Shown here piece by piece: positions 1 through 11,047 of a stretch of 49,361 bases of DNA (position 1 is its first letter; every line of letters begins with the position of its first letter). The position numbers and the translations under genes are program-made. Where the stretch lies: NCBI RefSeq assembly GCF_000143415.4, contig NW_003314266.1:4085818-4135178 (forward strand), in the 5' to 3' direction. The stretch is from Selaginella moellendorffii (taxonomy: Eukaryota > Streptophyta > Lycopodiopsida > Selaginellales > Selaginellaceae). A model generated the notes under the pieces. It did not search any database. It worked only from the letters and a program-made list of their open reading frames with translations, and was not told the origin of the DNA.

Positions 1-1526
1 CCCTAGCAAACACTTAAGGTCTCTGCAAAGTGCGCAGACTGAGCTGAACGGCCAACCCTTGCATAAGGCCCTTGTCGATCGAACCCCATACAGGGTTCAG
101 CTGGAGGAGGAGCAAAGGCTTGCAGTATCGCGTGGGGCCCCATGCCATCCCAGTGAATATGTTGGCCGTCAGATTGTAGGGTTATCACGTGAGGCCTCAT
201 GCCATTACGACGAGGCTGGTCGCCCGGTGAATGCACAGCCTCATCCAAACGAAGCAGAATCTCAAGGAAGTTCTTGCGGCCGATGTGGCCTTCCACCCCA
301 TCTTCTGCTCCAAACAGACAATGCTGGCAGTGAGAACAAAAACATGTACGTCTTCGCGTACTTGGCGATGCTTGTTGCCAAAGGCATATTTGAAACGGTT
401 ACACTTGGCTTTCTCATGGTTGGGCACACTCATGAAGACGTCAATGCCATGTTCAGTCACCTGGCAGAGTCCCTCCGGCGATCCAATGTCCTCACCCTCC
501 CACAACTCTACGATGAATTCCAAAATTGCATCAAAGGCACTGTTGAAGCTGCACTTCTGACAGAGGTTCCAGACTTTAAGGGGTTTGTAAGAAGCTACAT
601 CAGGGATGGATCCGAAATGCTGATTGGCCACTCCAAGCCTCTTCAGTTTCATTTCAGCATGTGTGACGGTGCTCCAGTAATGAGGTACAAGATGAGAGAA
701 TGGGACACAGTGTGGCTGCCAGTGGACGGCATTGAACTCTTCAAGAGAGATCCCATAACTGGGGAACCTATGATTCCTCAGGGTTCCCCACGGCCGATGC
801 ACCCGGATGGACTCAAAGACCAGGAAAGTATAGTGGCCGGGATTAGACAGCATATTGCCTTCTAGAAGAGGGGGTTGGTGTTTGGTGGAGAATCCTATTT
901 TCAGAGGTGCAAGCCTTTGCTCGAATACTGGGAGAAGATTATATCTGCTATCCAAAATGGGCCGGTTGTATATAAAGAATTGGAAGAGTCCTTTTGGCCA
1001 GAACCCAGAGCACCAGATAGTAGCGGAACAATGTCCTCTGGAAATGCAGTGACAGATAACGATGTTGAGGATCACTATTGTGGGCCGAGGAACAAGAAGC
1101 CGGATTCAGCATTCAATCCAGTACAGGTCTGCAAAGGAATGGTCGTGCTTGTCAGACCCAATAATAAAAAACAAATGATATGGGTGGGGCGCTGCATCAC
1201 TGATGCAGAGGAGGACGCGGAAACTAACTCCTTCAATGTAACTGTGGAGTGGTTCAAGCCAAGTTCCGGATATACGAAGGATTGCCTAGAAAAGAGATGG
1301 GTGCTGAATCCAAGGGATCCCAGCATGAGCATATCGGTGGATAATGTTGTGCATGGTTGGATGCGGAAGCAGAGTGCCACCATCACCTTGCCAGACCATG
1401 CAAGAGATGCAGCAAGAGCATTCATAACTCGGGTTCAAGGTGAGATTCATTAATATTCCTTTACAAAGTTTCTAATGTATTTTATTTCAAGGTGAACAAT
1501 CCGAATCTGAATCAGAGGAGGCTTGA
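1..1526 (+). CDS. DUF7869-type transposase-like protein, C-terminal part (left copy, partial)
   Basis: The window opens inside the gene, so only the C-terminal half is seen. The second catalytic-type acidic motif (LLLQTDNAGSENKN) and the GHTHED motif are present, as in DDE-fold transposase-like proteins of this family. The frame is closed by a TAG at 863-865 but stays open in the same frame for a further 191 codons. It then meets a 52-nt intron (1440-1491, GTGAGA...TTTCAAG, phase 1) and a short last exon ending in a Ser/Glu-rich tail at 1526. The right copy has the same TAG. Two 22-bp palindromes lie within the open frame at 127-148 and 184-205. The first bases differ from the right copy by one A, which may be an error or a frameshift. 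Confidence 0.7.
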
Positions 1527-1741
1527 TATAGTGTGTGAGGTAAAACAAAGATGATGTGACATATGCATTTACCAATCACACATGCATAAATCTAATAATA
1601 TGGCGTGTGGCCCATATTAATGGCACATAAACCCATATTGTGGGCTTACGTGCTTTATGTACCATCATTCCCTTGCAGCGTGTGTGTTGGTTTCCTTTTA
1701 TAACACAACGAACTCCATATTTTAGGGTGAAGAGCGTTCTC

Positions 1742-1999
1742 ATGGCAAGCACAAAATCTGTAAGTGAGGCAGAAAAGGAGACGGAGAAGGAGATAGGTGA
1801 AGATGTAGAATATATAAGTCTTCCAAACTCCCCGTACTATACTCCAGGTGATCATTTTTCTGAACAAACGGCAACATTAACAACTATCGAGAACGCCCCA
1901 GTAACGTCAGAGACAACAATCCAAAGCAAAACAACTGACCCGGAGAAGGATGATAGTACCGCTGAGAGTACCAAAAAGGAGGTGTCCACTAGCGCTTAG
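1742..1999 (+). CDS. Small acidic Ser/Thr/Glu-rich ORF (left copy)
   Basis: An 85-codon frame starts at an ATG just after a likely 3' splice site (ATATTTTAG at 1717-1725). The product is rich in Glu, Lys, Ser and Thr, has no hydrophobic segment, and is probably disordered. It could be a terminal exon of the transposase-like gene upstream or a separate accessory protein. The sequence does not decide. A 22-bp palindrome begins 7 bases after the stop. No family recognised. Confidence 0.35.
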   Translation: MASTKSVSEAEKETEKEIGEDVEYISLPNSPYYTPGDHFSEQTATLTTIENAPVTSETTIQSKTTDPEKDDSTAESTKKEVSTSA

Positions 2000-2635
2000 G
2001 CTTATAATGGCGTGTGCCCTCATGCCATTTACTTGATCACCAAATACCTTTTTCCCTTTGCACTAGTATATCTTAATACCGGTCTGAGAAATAGAATGGC
2101 ATGTGCCCTTAGGCCTTTTACTAAATCACCTTTGAAAGAAATGCAAGCCTCTATGTCGTAAAAAAAAGGTACTAGAGAAATTCCTTAATAATATGAATGT
2201 TATTTAGTTTCATGAAAATACACTAAGGGTCAAATGAGTTAAATGACTTCTCCAGACTAGCAATGCCTCTTGCTACACCTTCACAATTAGATTCGTTAGA
2301 AAAAGATAACATTGAATAATATCTAAATGTTCTCACCATTAAGTTATATGTCTGGCTAATAGGAATGATGTTCATCTTGGAAAGCTCACCACACGCTCAA
2401 TGAACAAACAAATAGTGTGTGCGCGCATGCCATCGCTCTTCTTTAGCTTCAGATTCGGCTTGTTCACCTTGACAATAAGATTTATTATACAACTAGATGG
2501 ACTCAGTCTGGACATAAGGTCACCGCGCTAGTCACCATGCCCCAGATATGTCTAGCCCTTGGACAAAAAACATATAATTTCACGTCATTTTCAAATACTT
2601 GAAAATTTGTACCTAGTCCCATTTTACTGAATAAA
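2000..2635. other. Non-coding right subterminal region of the DNA transposon (left copy)
   Basis: AT-rich sequence without a convincing gene. It carries three palindrome copies: 2007-2028 (well conserved), 2096-2117 (degraded right half) and 2412-2433 (left half degraded). These probably belong to the subterminal repeat system of the element. Confidence 0.6.
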
Positions 2636-2659
2636 TCCCACTTTAACGAAATAGAGCTT
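2636..2659 (-). repeat. Terminal inverted repeat, right end (left copy)
   Basis: The 24 bases are the reverse complement of 34191-34214, which reads AAGCTCTATTTC and onward. The next bases (from about 2660) are LARD LTR sequence, the same junction as at 48044/48045. Confidence 0.85.
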
Positions 2660-2752
2660 AATTGTGTTACGCTTGTTTGGATTTCGCTTTAGCCACTACC
2701 ACGTGGCACCCTTTCGGCTCCACTTTGGGGCCTAGGGATTTTGTATCTCACA
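2660..2752 (-). mobile_element. LARD LTR remnant cut by the DNA transposon
   Basis: This is the terminal 90 bases of the LTR (minus orientation), ending in the ...TCTCACA edge that is TGTGAG... on the minus strand. The rest of the LTR lies on the other side of the transposon. The purine tract of the adjoining internal region follows at once (GGGTGGTGGAGT on the minus strand). Confidence 0.8.
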
Positions 2753-5700
2753 ACTCCACCACCCATAGATGAAGTTCGATATCCTCATCGAACGGTAAAC
2801 CATTTTGTAAAGTAACACCCGCATGTGTTACCATTTCCATCCTTGGCACTCAGCCAATATTTGTCTATGGTTTTACATTGAAGGCTCATCATGCCTTATC
2901 CATCCTCTAAGGAGCATAGTCTCTCCAACATAAAGACTCATTCGGCCACTTGGGGTGGTTTGCTCCCTTTTATTAATTCAGTTCTCGCTAAACCCATTAG
3001 AGACACCTTCTCTAACTCAATTCCACTACTCATTCTCGAGTATTCTTAGATCCCATCGATTTAACCTTTGCACTTTGGAACTTTTAATTTTGACTTCTCA
3101 GAGTCAATCTCCTAGGTGTCTCCAACACCTTACATTGCACATGGTGCAACTCCACTTCCCGTCCTAGGAAGTTTTTTATTTGAGGGCACCATCATCCTCT
3201 GTTCGATTTCATGCCACCTTTGGCACTAAGTTCCAGTTATCATATTTTGTGCTAGGGCTGTCCACGGCCCTATCATTTGGTTACCTTATTGCTCCCACCC
3301 TTGGAGCTTCCACTTTTGCCAAATCGAAGCAAATTGGGAATCCATCCTTGGGAACACATTGCCTTTCCGACAATCCGTTAGCACTCAACACCTTAGTGTT
3401 CTTGGCCTAACTTTGTCATTTGGATTCTTTCCCATGATTCCCATAGCTCTTTATTTAGCCACAGTCTTTTGCTCTTATCCTTGATTGTTGCACCCAGCAA
3501 CATAGGATCGCTACCTCCATTTTCGAGGTATCCCTTTGGTTCCATAGCAAAGACTCTTCTTTGCCAAGTCCGGAGGATGTTCACCCCTAGTATGTCTCTT
3601 TAGCATCTTCTGCTGTGGGCTCTATCCACGGCCCAACTTCGTGACCCTCCCATGGGTCTCTTATAGAGACTACTTTCCTCAGACTCATTATGCCATCGCA
3701 CGAACACAGCCTATTTCCCTTAGGTGCTCTTCCCACTTGGTCACCTTGACCAAGCCACACCATCTTAAATAGTTCAAATTAACATTTTGAACCAGGAACT
3801 TTATTCTTTAGCCAACCAAGGACCTTGTCGTTATTTTGGCCATAAGATCACCTAGTGATCTCACCTTGGCACCCTAACAGAGTTGCGGAGAGGTACTTGG
3901 TCTTCTAGACCTTCAAGTTGTTGACCATAACCCTGGGGGCATCCCCCACACTTGGCGGTGCACCCAAGCCAGCCCTTACGGCCAAGGGTCCATAGCAACT
4001 GAGATTAGGTGTCCCCATCTCACTCACCACGTCCTTAGTGCCACTTGCACCAAAGCGTTCAAGTTAGATATGTTGAGCTTTCACACTAAGCAATCTAACC
4101 ATGCATCACGACTCCGAGGCATCCCTCGCTTGGCGGTGTGCCCAAACCAGCCTCCCCACTGAGAGTCCATGACCACCGAAAAATGAGTGTCCTCATATTC
4201 CAAACCATCACCACGCCCTAGTGATTTGGGACTCGAACCCAAGCACTAGAGGGTCGGGACTCAAACCCAACCTTCGTATATGCATCTACCGGACGGCATC
4301 ATACCAGATGTTTGGCGTGACTCCCCACGCCGGTGCACCAACTTATATTTAAAGCGCGCTATAGATCACAGCTTAGGAACCTAGTTCCTCCACCCTACCA
4401 AGTCCTCTCACTTGACATGTTTGTGATGATGCATGGACTCCTCCATGCCAGGCCCCATGGGCCGCCCTTTTGAAGTTAGCACCTTCAACTAGGGTAGTTG
4501 TTCCCCCCGACTTGCCAATCTCACTTAGCAAATCATCAGGCCACCGTAACATGGTTCATGCATAAGCGTGAAAGTCCTTAACCATTGACTTTAGTTCAAA
4601 GCCCTCTCTTTGAACACTCGAAAACTACTTCCCCAATCTTGATAGCCTTGCCTCATGGCAAACTTCAAGACCACGCTTCTGCTGCGCCACTCTGATTTCG
4701 TGCATTCTATGAACCATTTACATTTGGCTTTCTAGGTATCTAGCTACCTAGAATTGTCTTTGGGAACCTTTCGAAGGAACTTTGTCCCTTTAGCTTGCTA
4801 AGGCCTCTCCTTTCGCAAATTTTCCAATTGCTATATAGTCTAACATGGACAATCCCATGTTTTTTACTGTCCATGGCATCCCGGTCATTAGTAACAACAT
4901 GCTTAAACACCCACTTAGTTCTCCACTCCCAACTTGCATAACCACCTGTGGTCATGCTTGTCAATTCCTATGGTTCGGTTCTATCCCTTTACTACTTGCC
5001 TTTTGGCCTCACACATTTCCTTCAATCATTCTCCTCTAGACTAGGAAGATAGCTTTGCACTTTCTACCATGCTTTAGCAAGTATTCATAGGGATGAACCT
5101 ACCCGACAGCCTAGGAGTGGTTCCTTAATCCGGGTTTACTCACATTGTAATCCCATACCCTAGGATTACCGTTGCTACTTGTGGGCCTTTATATGCCTAT
5201 CCTTAGCCTTGCCAAAATCCCCCTTTTGGCTTTGTCCAATTTGGGTAGACAAACTTCTCCCGTCTCCGCAACTTTGGACATTTGGATAGCACCTCCTACC
5301 CTTCATTAGCTAAGGACTTTGTCCCTTGGGCATTATCCATTACCCTCATGACACCAAACACCACCTTCTGGTGTTCTAGAGTGCTTGGGTGTCCCAATGA
5401 TGGCCTCTTTGGCAATGAGCATTCCCTTTACGACATTGATCTGCTATTTCGCAGCATAAGCAATTAATCCCTCATAAGGGTATATCTAACTTCTTTATCC
5501 CAATAAGAAGTCTTAGGTAGTTTCCTTCTACCAGTTTAACGAATCATTTCGCACCTTTTGCTTAGTTGCCTCATAGTTGTCAAGTCCTACAACTCATTGC
5601 TGGTGCTTCCACACCCCCATCATTATCTGGGTCACCACACTCTAACCGCATGCCTTCCAGTTTAGGCTATGCCATTCCCAATTTCTATTGGGATTTTTTT

Positions 5701-6817
5701 GGATGGGGTTCTCGTGAACCCACCAACTTGACCTCAAGGCAGCACGTCTTGGCACCTTCGGTGTCTCCACACCATCGGCTCCACGAGCCTACCTTTATGA
5801 CACTTCTTACTTGTGTCCAGGTATTTTTGCCAAAACCAATATGGTTGTCTCTTATGCCAATTATCCATTAGCACTGCATCATAGAGTTCATGCACAACTT
5901 TGTGTCAAAGTTGTTTTCTTCTAGGAAACTCTTTCCCACGACTTTAGTATGGCACCTTCTGCCATCAATGAAATACATATTGCTCTCATACTTGGATCTC
6001 AAGATCCTCCCCATCTTTCGTGGGGCACCACACACCTCAGTCCAAATGCTTTCCTCAAGCCTTTAGGATTATTCCTTAACTCTATTGGAGTCATTCAACC
6101 TTTTGGACTTTGTTAATCCAACGACCTATGAGGTCCTACTTTGAGGTGCTAGGTCACTGGAATACAACTCCTTGTATTTATGTCCTACTCACAAGGACCA
6201 TCTTTTGCAAGTGTTACTCCGACACTTGATTTGTTCTCTAAGGGCAACCTTTCACCCCTTAGGACCACTTGTCCATGTGATGAGAATACCAACTCATCCT
6301 CTAAATACACCCCCAACTCCTTGGGTTATTCTAGCATTTATTAGAGGTAGCTTTGGCTACCATTTCAAGGACTTGAGTCCTTTTCCATATTTGACCTCCC
6401 GCGGTCATTACTTCTGGTCTCCCATTCATGAACACCAACCTCAACTTCATGAGGGTAATCTTGTGACTCCTTTATCGTTTTGGAGTCTATATCTTCCCTG
6501 TGATCCCAACTATAGTTGTTTACCACAACTACATCAGCCAGTTTGCTGAGTCAAACGCTCATCTGGATCACATCCTCAACTCAATGAGGAAAACCTTGCA
6601 CTGTTTCCAAGATCCCAAAGTCGTTCCATTATTGGCCCTTTTCTATCTACCACCTCGTCTACAAGTTCACACATGAATTGTAATGGAGAGCCATGTCTTC
6701 CCGACCTGCTACTCCTCGAGGATAGGCCCACTCCTCGGACCTTCCGATGCCAATGCTAGTGGTGATATACTTGAGCACCAATAAAAGTCAGATTAAGGAA
6801 CAGCTCTGATACCAAGT
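2753..6817 (-). mobile_element. LARD-type retroelement internal region, copy A (non-coding)
   Basis: About 4.07 kb between a polypurine tract (minus strand, next to 2752) and a primer binding site at 6803-6816. No frame over about 125 codons occurs on either strand, and nothing resembling gag, protease, RT or integrase was recognised. A long non-coding interior with intact priming sites fits a large retrotransposon derivative that depends on another element's proteins. A diverged homologue lies at 26173-30225, and the part 5534-6817 recurs almost unchanged at 31083-32366. The short ORFs within (e.g. 5566-5871) are conserved only because the DNA is. Confidence 0.75.
6803..6816 (-). other. Primer binding site (initiator tRNA-Met type)
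   Basis: On the minus strand this reads CTTGGTATCAGAGC, the usual plant LTR-element primer site complementary to the initiator Met tRNA. It sits one or two bases from the LTR end (...CGCTTACA), which fixes the element's minus orientation. Confidence 0.85.
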
Positions 6818-8700
6818 TGTAAGCGATTAATTTTTTCATTTTACTTTAGTCACTTAACCGCACCTCCGACCACTTTGAGGAGTCTCATTCACAACCTCCA
6901 TAAGTCCCAGTTAGGACTTGAGGCTTGCTAGCCCCGAGAATGGCATCCATGCCACTCCACCTTTGCACTTGGTCCAAGTGCTCCACATGTCCGATCCCAT
7001 GATCGGCACTCCAAGGTACCACCAACATACTAGCCTGTTACGCTAAGCCATGCCCTTTCACCTTGGTCACATCGGTGGTCTAACGCCACCTGCATCATAG
7101 TCCTGTATCTCAAAGACTGGGCCATCCGTCCGTGAGTGATCATCCCATATCTACTTGCTCCTAGTCCAAGTGTGGGTGGCACTACCTACTTGGATACCTA
7201 TCATGGTTCAACAGAACCTCGCTCTAAGCCCATGGCTAGAGCACCTAAAGGCGAAAGGCGGGGAGAGTACCCAGGAGGCTTGCGTAAGGCCACGGTGTTC
7301 CGAAATGTTGTCCCAAAGTCCCAAACGGTGAAAGGGAAGAAGAATAGGCCTCTAATGTAGTGACCAAGGATACGGTCATATAGTGAGGAAGTCCCAAAGG
7401 ATAGTGGGACTTAGTGGTCGGGCTTGTGGGCCTTGATCTAGTGGCAGTGTTGGCGAACATGGCCATGGACTAAAAGGGACTTGGTGGGGACTGGAAAAGA
7501 GTTGTCGGGGAAGGCTATTCCCCATGTCTGCGGGCATCCTAAAGATGCTAATCGACCATTCGATCTCCCGGGGGAACTAGAGCCGGCTCTTGAACACTTC
7601 ACCAAACTACCCCGCTTGTCGGTCCGTGTTCACTCTAATCTTGGACTTCCCAATGGGTAGCTCATCACCCAACACTGAGTCCGGCCTTCCTGGGCCAAAC
7701 TGACCTTTCCTGGCAAAACTGGCTCCACTGCAGTCCTCCCCCTTACTATACTTTTGGAGATCACCAAACCCCCCAGGGTCTGGGAGACGAACGCTTTGGG
7801 CTTTCACCCTCTCAGACTTGGACTCGGACTCGGACTTGGGCTCGGTCTTGGCCTCGGCCTCGGCCTCGGTCTCGGTCTCGGTCCCGGTCTCGGTCCCGGT
7901 CTCGGTCCCGGTCTCAGTCCCGGTCTCGGTCTCGTCTTGACTTCGGACTCCATCTCAGGTCCATCTCGGACTCCATCTCGGGTCCACCTCAGACTCCATC
8001 TCGGACTCCATCTCGGGTCCATCTCGGGTCCACCTCAAACTCCATCTCGGACTCCATCTCGGACTCCATCTCGGGTCCATCTCGGGTCCACCTCGGACTC
8101 CATCTCGGACTCCATCTCGGGTCCATCTCGGGTCCACCTCGGACTCCATCTCGAACTCCATCTCGGGTCCATCTCGGGTCCACCTCGGACTCCATCTCGG
8201 ACTCCATCTCAAGTCCATCTCAGGTCCACCTGGGACTCCATCTTGGACTCCATCTCGAACTCCATCTCGGGTCCATCTCGGGTCCACCTCGGACTCCATC
8301 TCGGACTCCATCTCAGGTCCATCTCGGGTCCATCTCGGACTCCATCTCGGACTCCATCTCGGGTCCATCTCGGGTCCACCTCGGACTCCATCTTGGACTC
8401 CATCTCGGGTCCATCTCGGGTCCATCTCGGACTCCATCTCAGACTCCATCTCAGGTCCATCTCGGACTCCAACTCGGGTCCATCTCGGACTCCATCTCAG
8501 GTCCCTTTTTAGACCCTCGCTTATTGCTCGCTTCGTGCTCGTTCCTTGAGCACTTCGTTGGGAGTTCCACTCCCACTCTCGACCTTTCAAGTCGGAGCTT
8601 TTAGTCCAAACGTGTTACGCTTGTTTGGATTTCACTTTAGCCACTACCATGTGGCACCCTTTCAGCTCCACTTTGGGGCCTAGGGATTTTGTGTCTCACA
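6818..8700 (-). mobile_element. LARD 5' LTR, copy A
   Basis: A complete LTR of about 1.88 kb with TG...CA ends on the minus strand (TGTGAGACAC... to ...CGCTTACA). Its middle holds a CTCGGN hexamer run and a long 'ACTCCATCTCGGGTCC' array. Homologous LTRs lie at 24456-26172, 30226-31082 (truncated) and 32367-34190 plus 48045-48137. Confidence 0.8.
7815..8500. repeat. Low-complexity arrays in the LARD LTR: (CTCGGN)n then ACTCCATCTCGG-type tandem repeats
   Basis: From 7815 to about 7940 the sequence is hexamers of CTCGGA, CTCGGC and CTCGGT. From about 7945 to 8500 it is 12-18-bp units built from 'actccatctcgg' and 'gtccatctcgg'. The long frames here (for example 7754-8512 and 7955-8590, peptides such as DPRWTRDGV) come from a repeat unit that is open in several frames. 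They are not genes. Confidence 0.85.
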
Positions 8701-9168
8701 CTCAGGTCCATCTCGGGTCCATCTCGAGTCCATCTCGGGTCCATCTCGAACTCCATCTTGGGTCCATCTCGGACTCCACCTCAAGTCCACCTCGGACTCC
8801 ATCTCAGGTCCAACTCGGGTCCATCTCGGGTCCACCTCAAACTCCATCTCGGACTCTATTTTGGACTCCACCTCAAACTCTATCTCGGACTCCATCTCGG
8901 GTCCATCTCGGACTCCATCTTAGATCCATCTCGGACACTTCCACATGTCATGTGTCGGTCCTCTTGTGTCCCTTTTCTAGAGACTCACTTATCTCTCACT
9001 TCGTATTTGTTCCTTGAGCACTTCGTTAGGAGTTCCACTCCCGCTCTCGACCTTTATGGTCGGAGCTTTTAGTCCAAATGTGTTACGCTCATTTGGTTTT
9101 TGTTTCGGCCACTACTACCTAGCATCCTTCTGACTCCACTTTGGGGCCTAGGGATTTTGTGTCTCACA
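8701..9168 (-). mobile_element. Second partial LTR end fused to LTR copy A
   Basis: After the LTR edge at 8700 the sequence re-enters the same repeat array and runs to a second LTR edge (...GTCTCACA) at 9168. This looks like a partial LTR duplication by unequal exchange within the array. The outer flank GTCAT (9169-9173) matches GTCAC at 24451-24455 except for one base. Confidence 0.7.
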
Positions 9169-10230
9169 GTCATATTGAAGGGTGAGTTCTTCACTTTAAA
9201 GATGGATCCCTAATTGCCTGTCAAGAAATTTATCAAAGACACTCTCTACTATGAAAAGCGCCTTCAAGATGCAAAGCAGCCTCTGACTATTGTGGACAAG
9301 CAAGCAGCCCTAATCAATCACATTCTTGATATCAAGGAGTATGAGAGTCTTCACACAACATTTCAGAATCTTCAAGGCCAGCTCACTTTTGAAGCAATGT
9401 GCTCATCTCTCAAGGAAGAAGAATGCCAACAGTAGAAATTGAAGACCAAGACTAAATCCAAAAGTGAGCTGGCCTTGAAGATTCTGAAACATTGTGCGAA
9501 GACTCTCATACTCCTCGATATCAAGAATGCCATTGATCAGGGCTGCTCGCTTGTCCACATTAGTCAAAGGCTGCTTTGTGTCTTGAAGGCGCTTCTCATA
9601 GTAGAGAGTGTCATTGATAAATTTCTCGACAGGCAATTAGGGATCCATCTTTAAAGTGGAGAACTCACCCTTCAATGTGACCACATGTTCAACTGTTTGA
9701 GCACCAAGAAACTGGGTTAGATTGATCCAATTTGTGGGAGCATTGTTATTAAGATCAAGAAGATGAATGTACTACTTGCCTAAACCAATACCTATTGTAA
9801 ATAAGGCTTGTTTATTGTGCAACTTCTATACCTATTGTAGATAGGGCTTGCTTGTTGTGCAGCTTCTAGTCTGCTACTTCAGGAGCATCTTGGGCTAGTT
9901 CAGATTCTTTGCCTGCAACAATCCCATCACAATTATCACACAAGAAAACAACATAGCCCAATTTGCAAAATCTCCCTTGTACAAAGGGATTAAACACTAC
10001 TCCAATGCACTAGCAGCAGTACTACTGCTCACCACCATACTCTGTGTAGTCAGCGGTTGTTGATCAGAAAGCACATGTCTCTCCTAGCATGACCATCAGG
10101 ATCTACAATCTGATACCATGATAATGATCTGAGGAGACGCTAATAAGAGAGAAAACAGGGTACATGGCCATGGCCGTGGCCTGACCTAATACCCTGTGCC
10201 ACGTGGCAGAAGCCTGACTCTGACTAGGAC
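9169..10230. mobile_element. Copia fragments: inverted gag duplication, leader and LTR
   Basis: 9174-9391 and 9461-9676 are inverted copies of one Copia gag start separated by about 70 bases. The minus-strand copy continues outward through the leader to a primer site (TGGTATCAGATTG on the minus strand, about 10100-10112) and a short LTR (about 10113-10230, ending ATTATCA). The leader at 9677-10100 is the inverted homologue of 24055-24455. Confidence 0.7.
9214..9435 (+). pseudogene. Copia gag N-terminal fragment
   Basis: A 74-codon frame resembling the start of a Copia gag (UBN2-type), with the pattern QAALINHILDIKEYESLHTTF typical of the helical gag domain. It ends in a stop and lacks the zinc knuckle. 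The inverted copy at 9460-9636 (minus) has a near-identical peptide. Neither can encode a full capsid protein. A LARD LTR borders it on the left. Confidence 0.6.
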
Positions 10231-10299
10231 TATCATCTGTTAGTAACCATCAATCCAATATCGCCTCCAACTTCCAGCATGTGTGAATAAGCAAGTTTA

Positions 10300-10581
10300 A
10301 GCGTCCTATTGTCCCAAGCATACAGCCATGTCAAGTTCTTGACATTTGTGCTGCAGCTTATCAACATAAGATGTGAACTGGCCCGGGCAAACGATGCAGA
10401 GTGTCGAGACACGCTCGGATTGTTCTTTGAATGCTCTGGAAACTGCCATGCAGCGTACCAGGCTTTTGCAGTCACAGATCACGTGGAAGATGAGCTGGTA
10501 GACCCCATCTATCATTCTCTAACAACACAAGTGATGCTTGATACAATTGCGAGAATCCAAGGCAATAGTGCACTCCTTTGA
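10300..10581 (-). pseudogene. F-box protein fragment
   Basis: On the minus strand a frame from about 10515 reads like an F-box core: leucine/isoleucine positions, then 'CDCKSLVRCMAVSRAF', as in plant F-box proteins where a D-x-KSL-x-RC-x-VS-x-F motif occurs. It stops within 70 codons, so only the F-box and a short tail remain. No substrate-binding domain follows in frame. It is probably a relic of a host SCF ubiquitin-ligase adaptor gene. Confidence 0.45.
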
Positions 10582-10762
10582 TGCAAACCGTGTTCATAGA
10601 CCACATCCTCATGGTCTGACGGAGAGGGTATAACCAAATGCCCACCTTTGAGTCAAAATGAAATGGCTTTAGAACATCATACCCTTGCTTGTGTGTAAGG
10701 TATCAGCATTTGAGTGCGAGCTATTGAGGGTTGAATTGATGGAATCTCCTCCCATTGCTTGG

Positions 10763-11047
10763 TCACTGGGTTTCCAACCATGAAAGGCCTTTTGGAATAT
10801 GGAAACCACGAGAAGATATTTCCCTGACTACTTGCGACCCATGCGGGGCAAACCAGTTCTCAATAGATATTTCTTTCCCCATCAGACTCCATGCTGGATA
10901 CTTCCAGAAGCGTCTGAGCTCGTTGAATGAAGTATACCCTTGGTGCAGAAACAGGAACTTGGTGTGGGTTTTGTTCATCCATTGTTCCGTGAAGTATGGA
11001 TGCCGTTGCAAATGAAACCATTCCTTACACACCGGCTGCAGTCGCAA
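10763..11047 (-). pseudogene. F-box/kelch-type protein fragment
   Basis: A 94-codon minus-strand frame begins with 'PVCKEWFHLQRHPYF', a typical second half of an F-box, and continues with Trp/Phe-rich sequence as in the linker of plant F-box/kelch proteins. The first half of the F-box and the kelch repeats are absent. A kelch-like piece lies 0.8 kb away on the other strand (11850-12394), so parts of one such gene family appear rearranged here. Confidence 0.45.

Larger units (their letters stand above)
1..2659 (+). mobile_element. Right end of DNA transposon, left copy
   Basis: This is the 3' part of the element described at 34191-48044. It holds the C-terminal half of the transposase-like gene, a small acidic ORF, six full or degraded copies of the 22-bp palindrome, and the right terminal inverted repeat at 2636-2659. 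The left part of this copy lies outside the window. By eye it is identical to 45386-48044 apart from one base in an A-run near position 8. Confidence 0.85.
1..3976. repeat. Left arm of a 3.98-kb direct repeat
   Basis: This stretch matches 45386-49361 colinearly with an offset of 45,385 and no length change except one base near position 8. It contains the right end of the DNA transposon, the transposon/LTR junction at 2659/2660 and the first 1.2 kb of a LARD internal region. Because both arms share the same insertion junction, the simplest reading is a tandem segmental duplication with a 45.4-kb period. A duplicated contig end in the assembly is the alternative. Both arms run to the window edges, so the true repeat is longer than what is seen. 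Confidence 0.9.

Noticed and set aside
725-790. Firm assignment of an N6-adenine methyltransferase domain to the ParB-like gene (residue numbers of its product)
   Set aside because: Only a vague 'glycine-rich strand then helix' pattern (EYNCGGLFFRAALLKGV) was seen. The catalytic DPPY-type motif was not found, so it is mentioned only as a weak possibility.
197-1075. 292-codon antisense frame, repeated at 45582-46460
   Set aside because: It overlaps the transposase-like gene, which has clear motifs. The antisense product has no recognisable domain.
5566-6549. ORFs of 101 and 125 codons repeated exactly at 31115 and 31722
   Set aside because: They are kept only because the DNA copies are young. 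The older copy B (26173-30225) lacks the frames.
2753-6817. Hidden gag-pol in the LARD interior
   Set aside because: No RT, RNase H, protease or integrase motif was found in any frame of copies A, B or C.
6935-6956. aatggcatccatgcc in the LARD LTR as a member of the palindrome family
   Set aside because: The dyad is shorter, the GGCC centre is missing, and it is absent from the other LTRs' matching site in copy B.
7754-8590. Long frames (up to 252 codons) on both strands with repeats such as DPRWTRDGV
   Set aside because: They are translations of the LTR minisatellite, open in several frames and varying in length between LTR copies. The same applies at 25230-26021 and 33075-34183.
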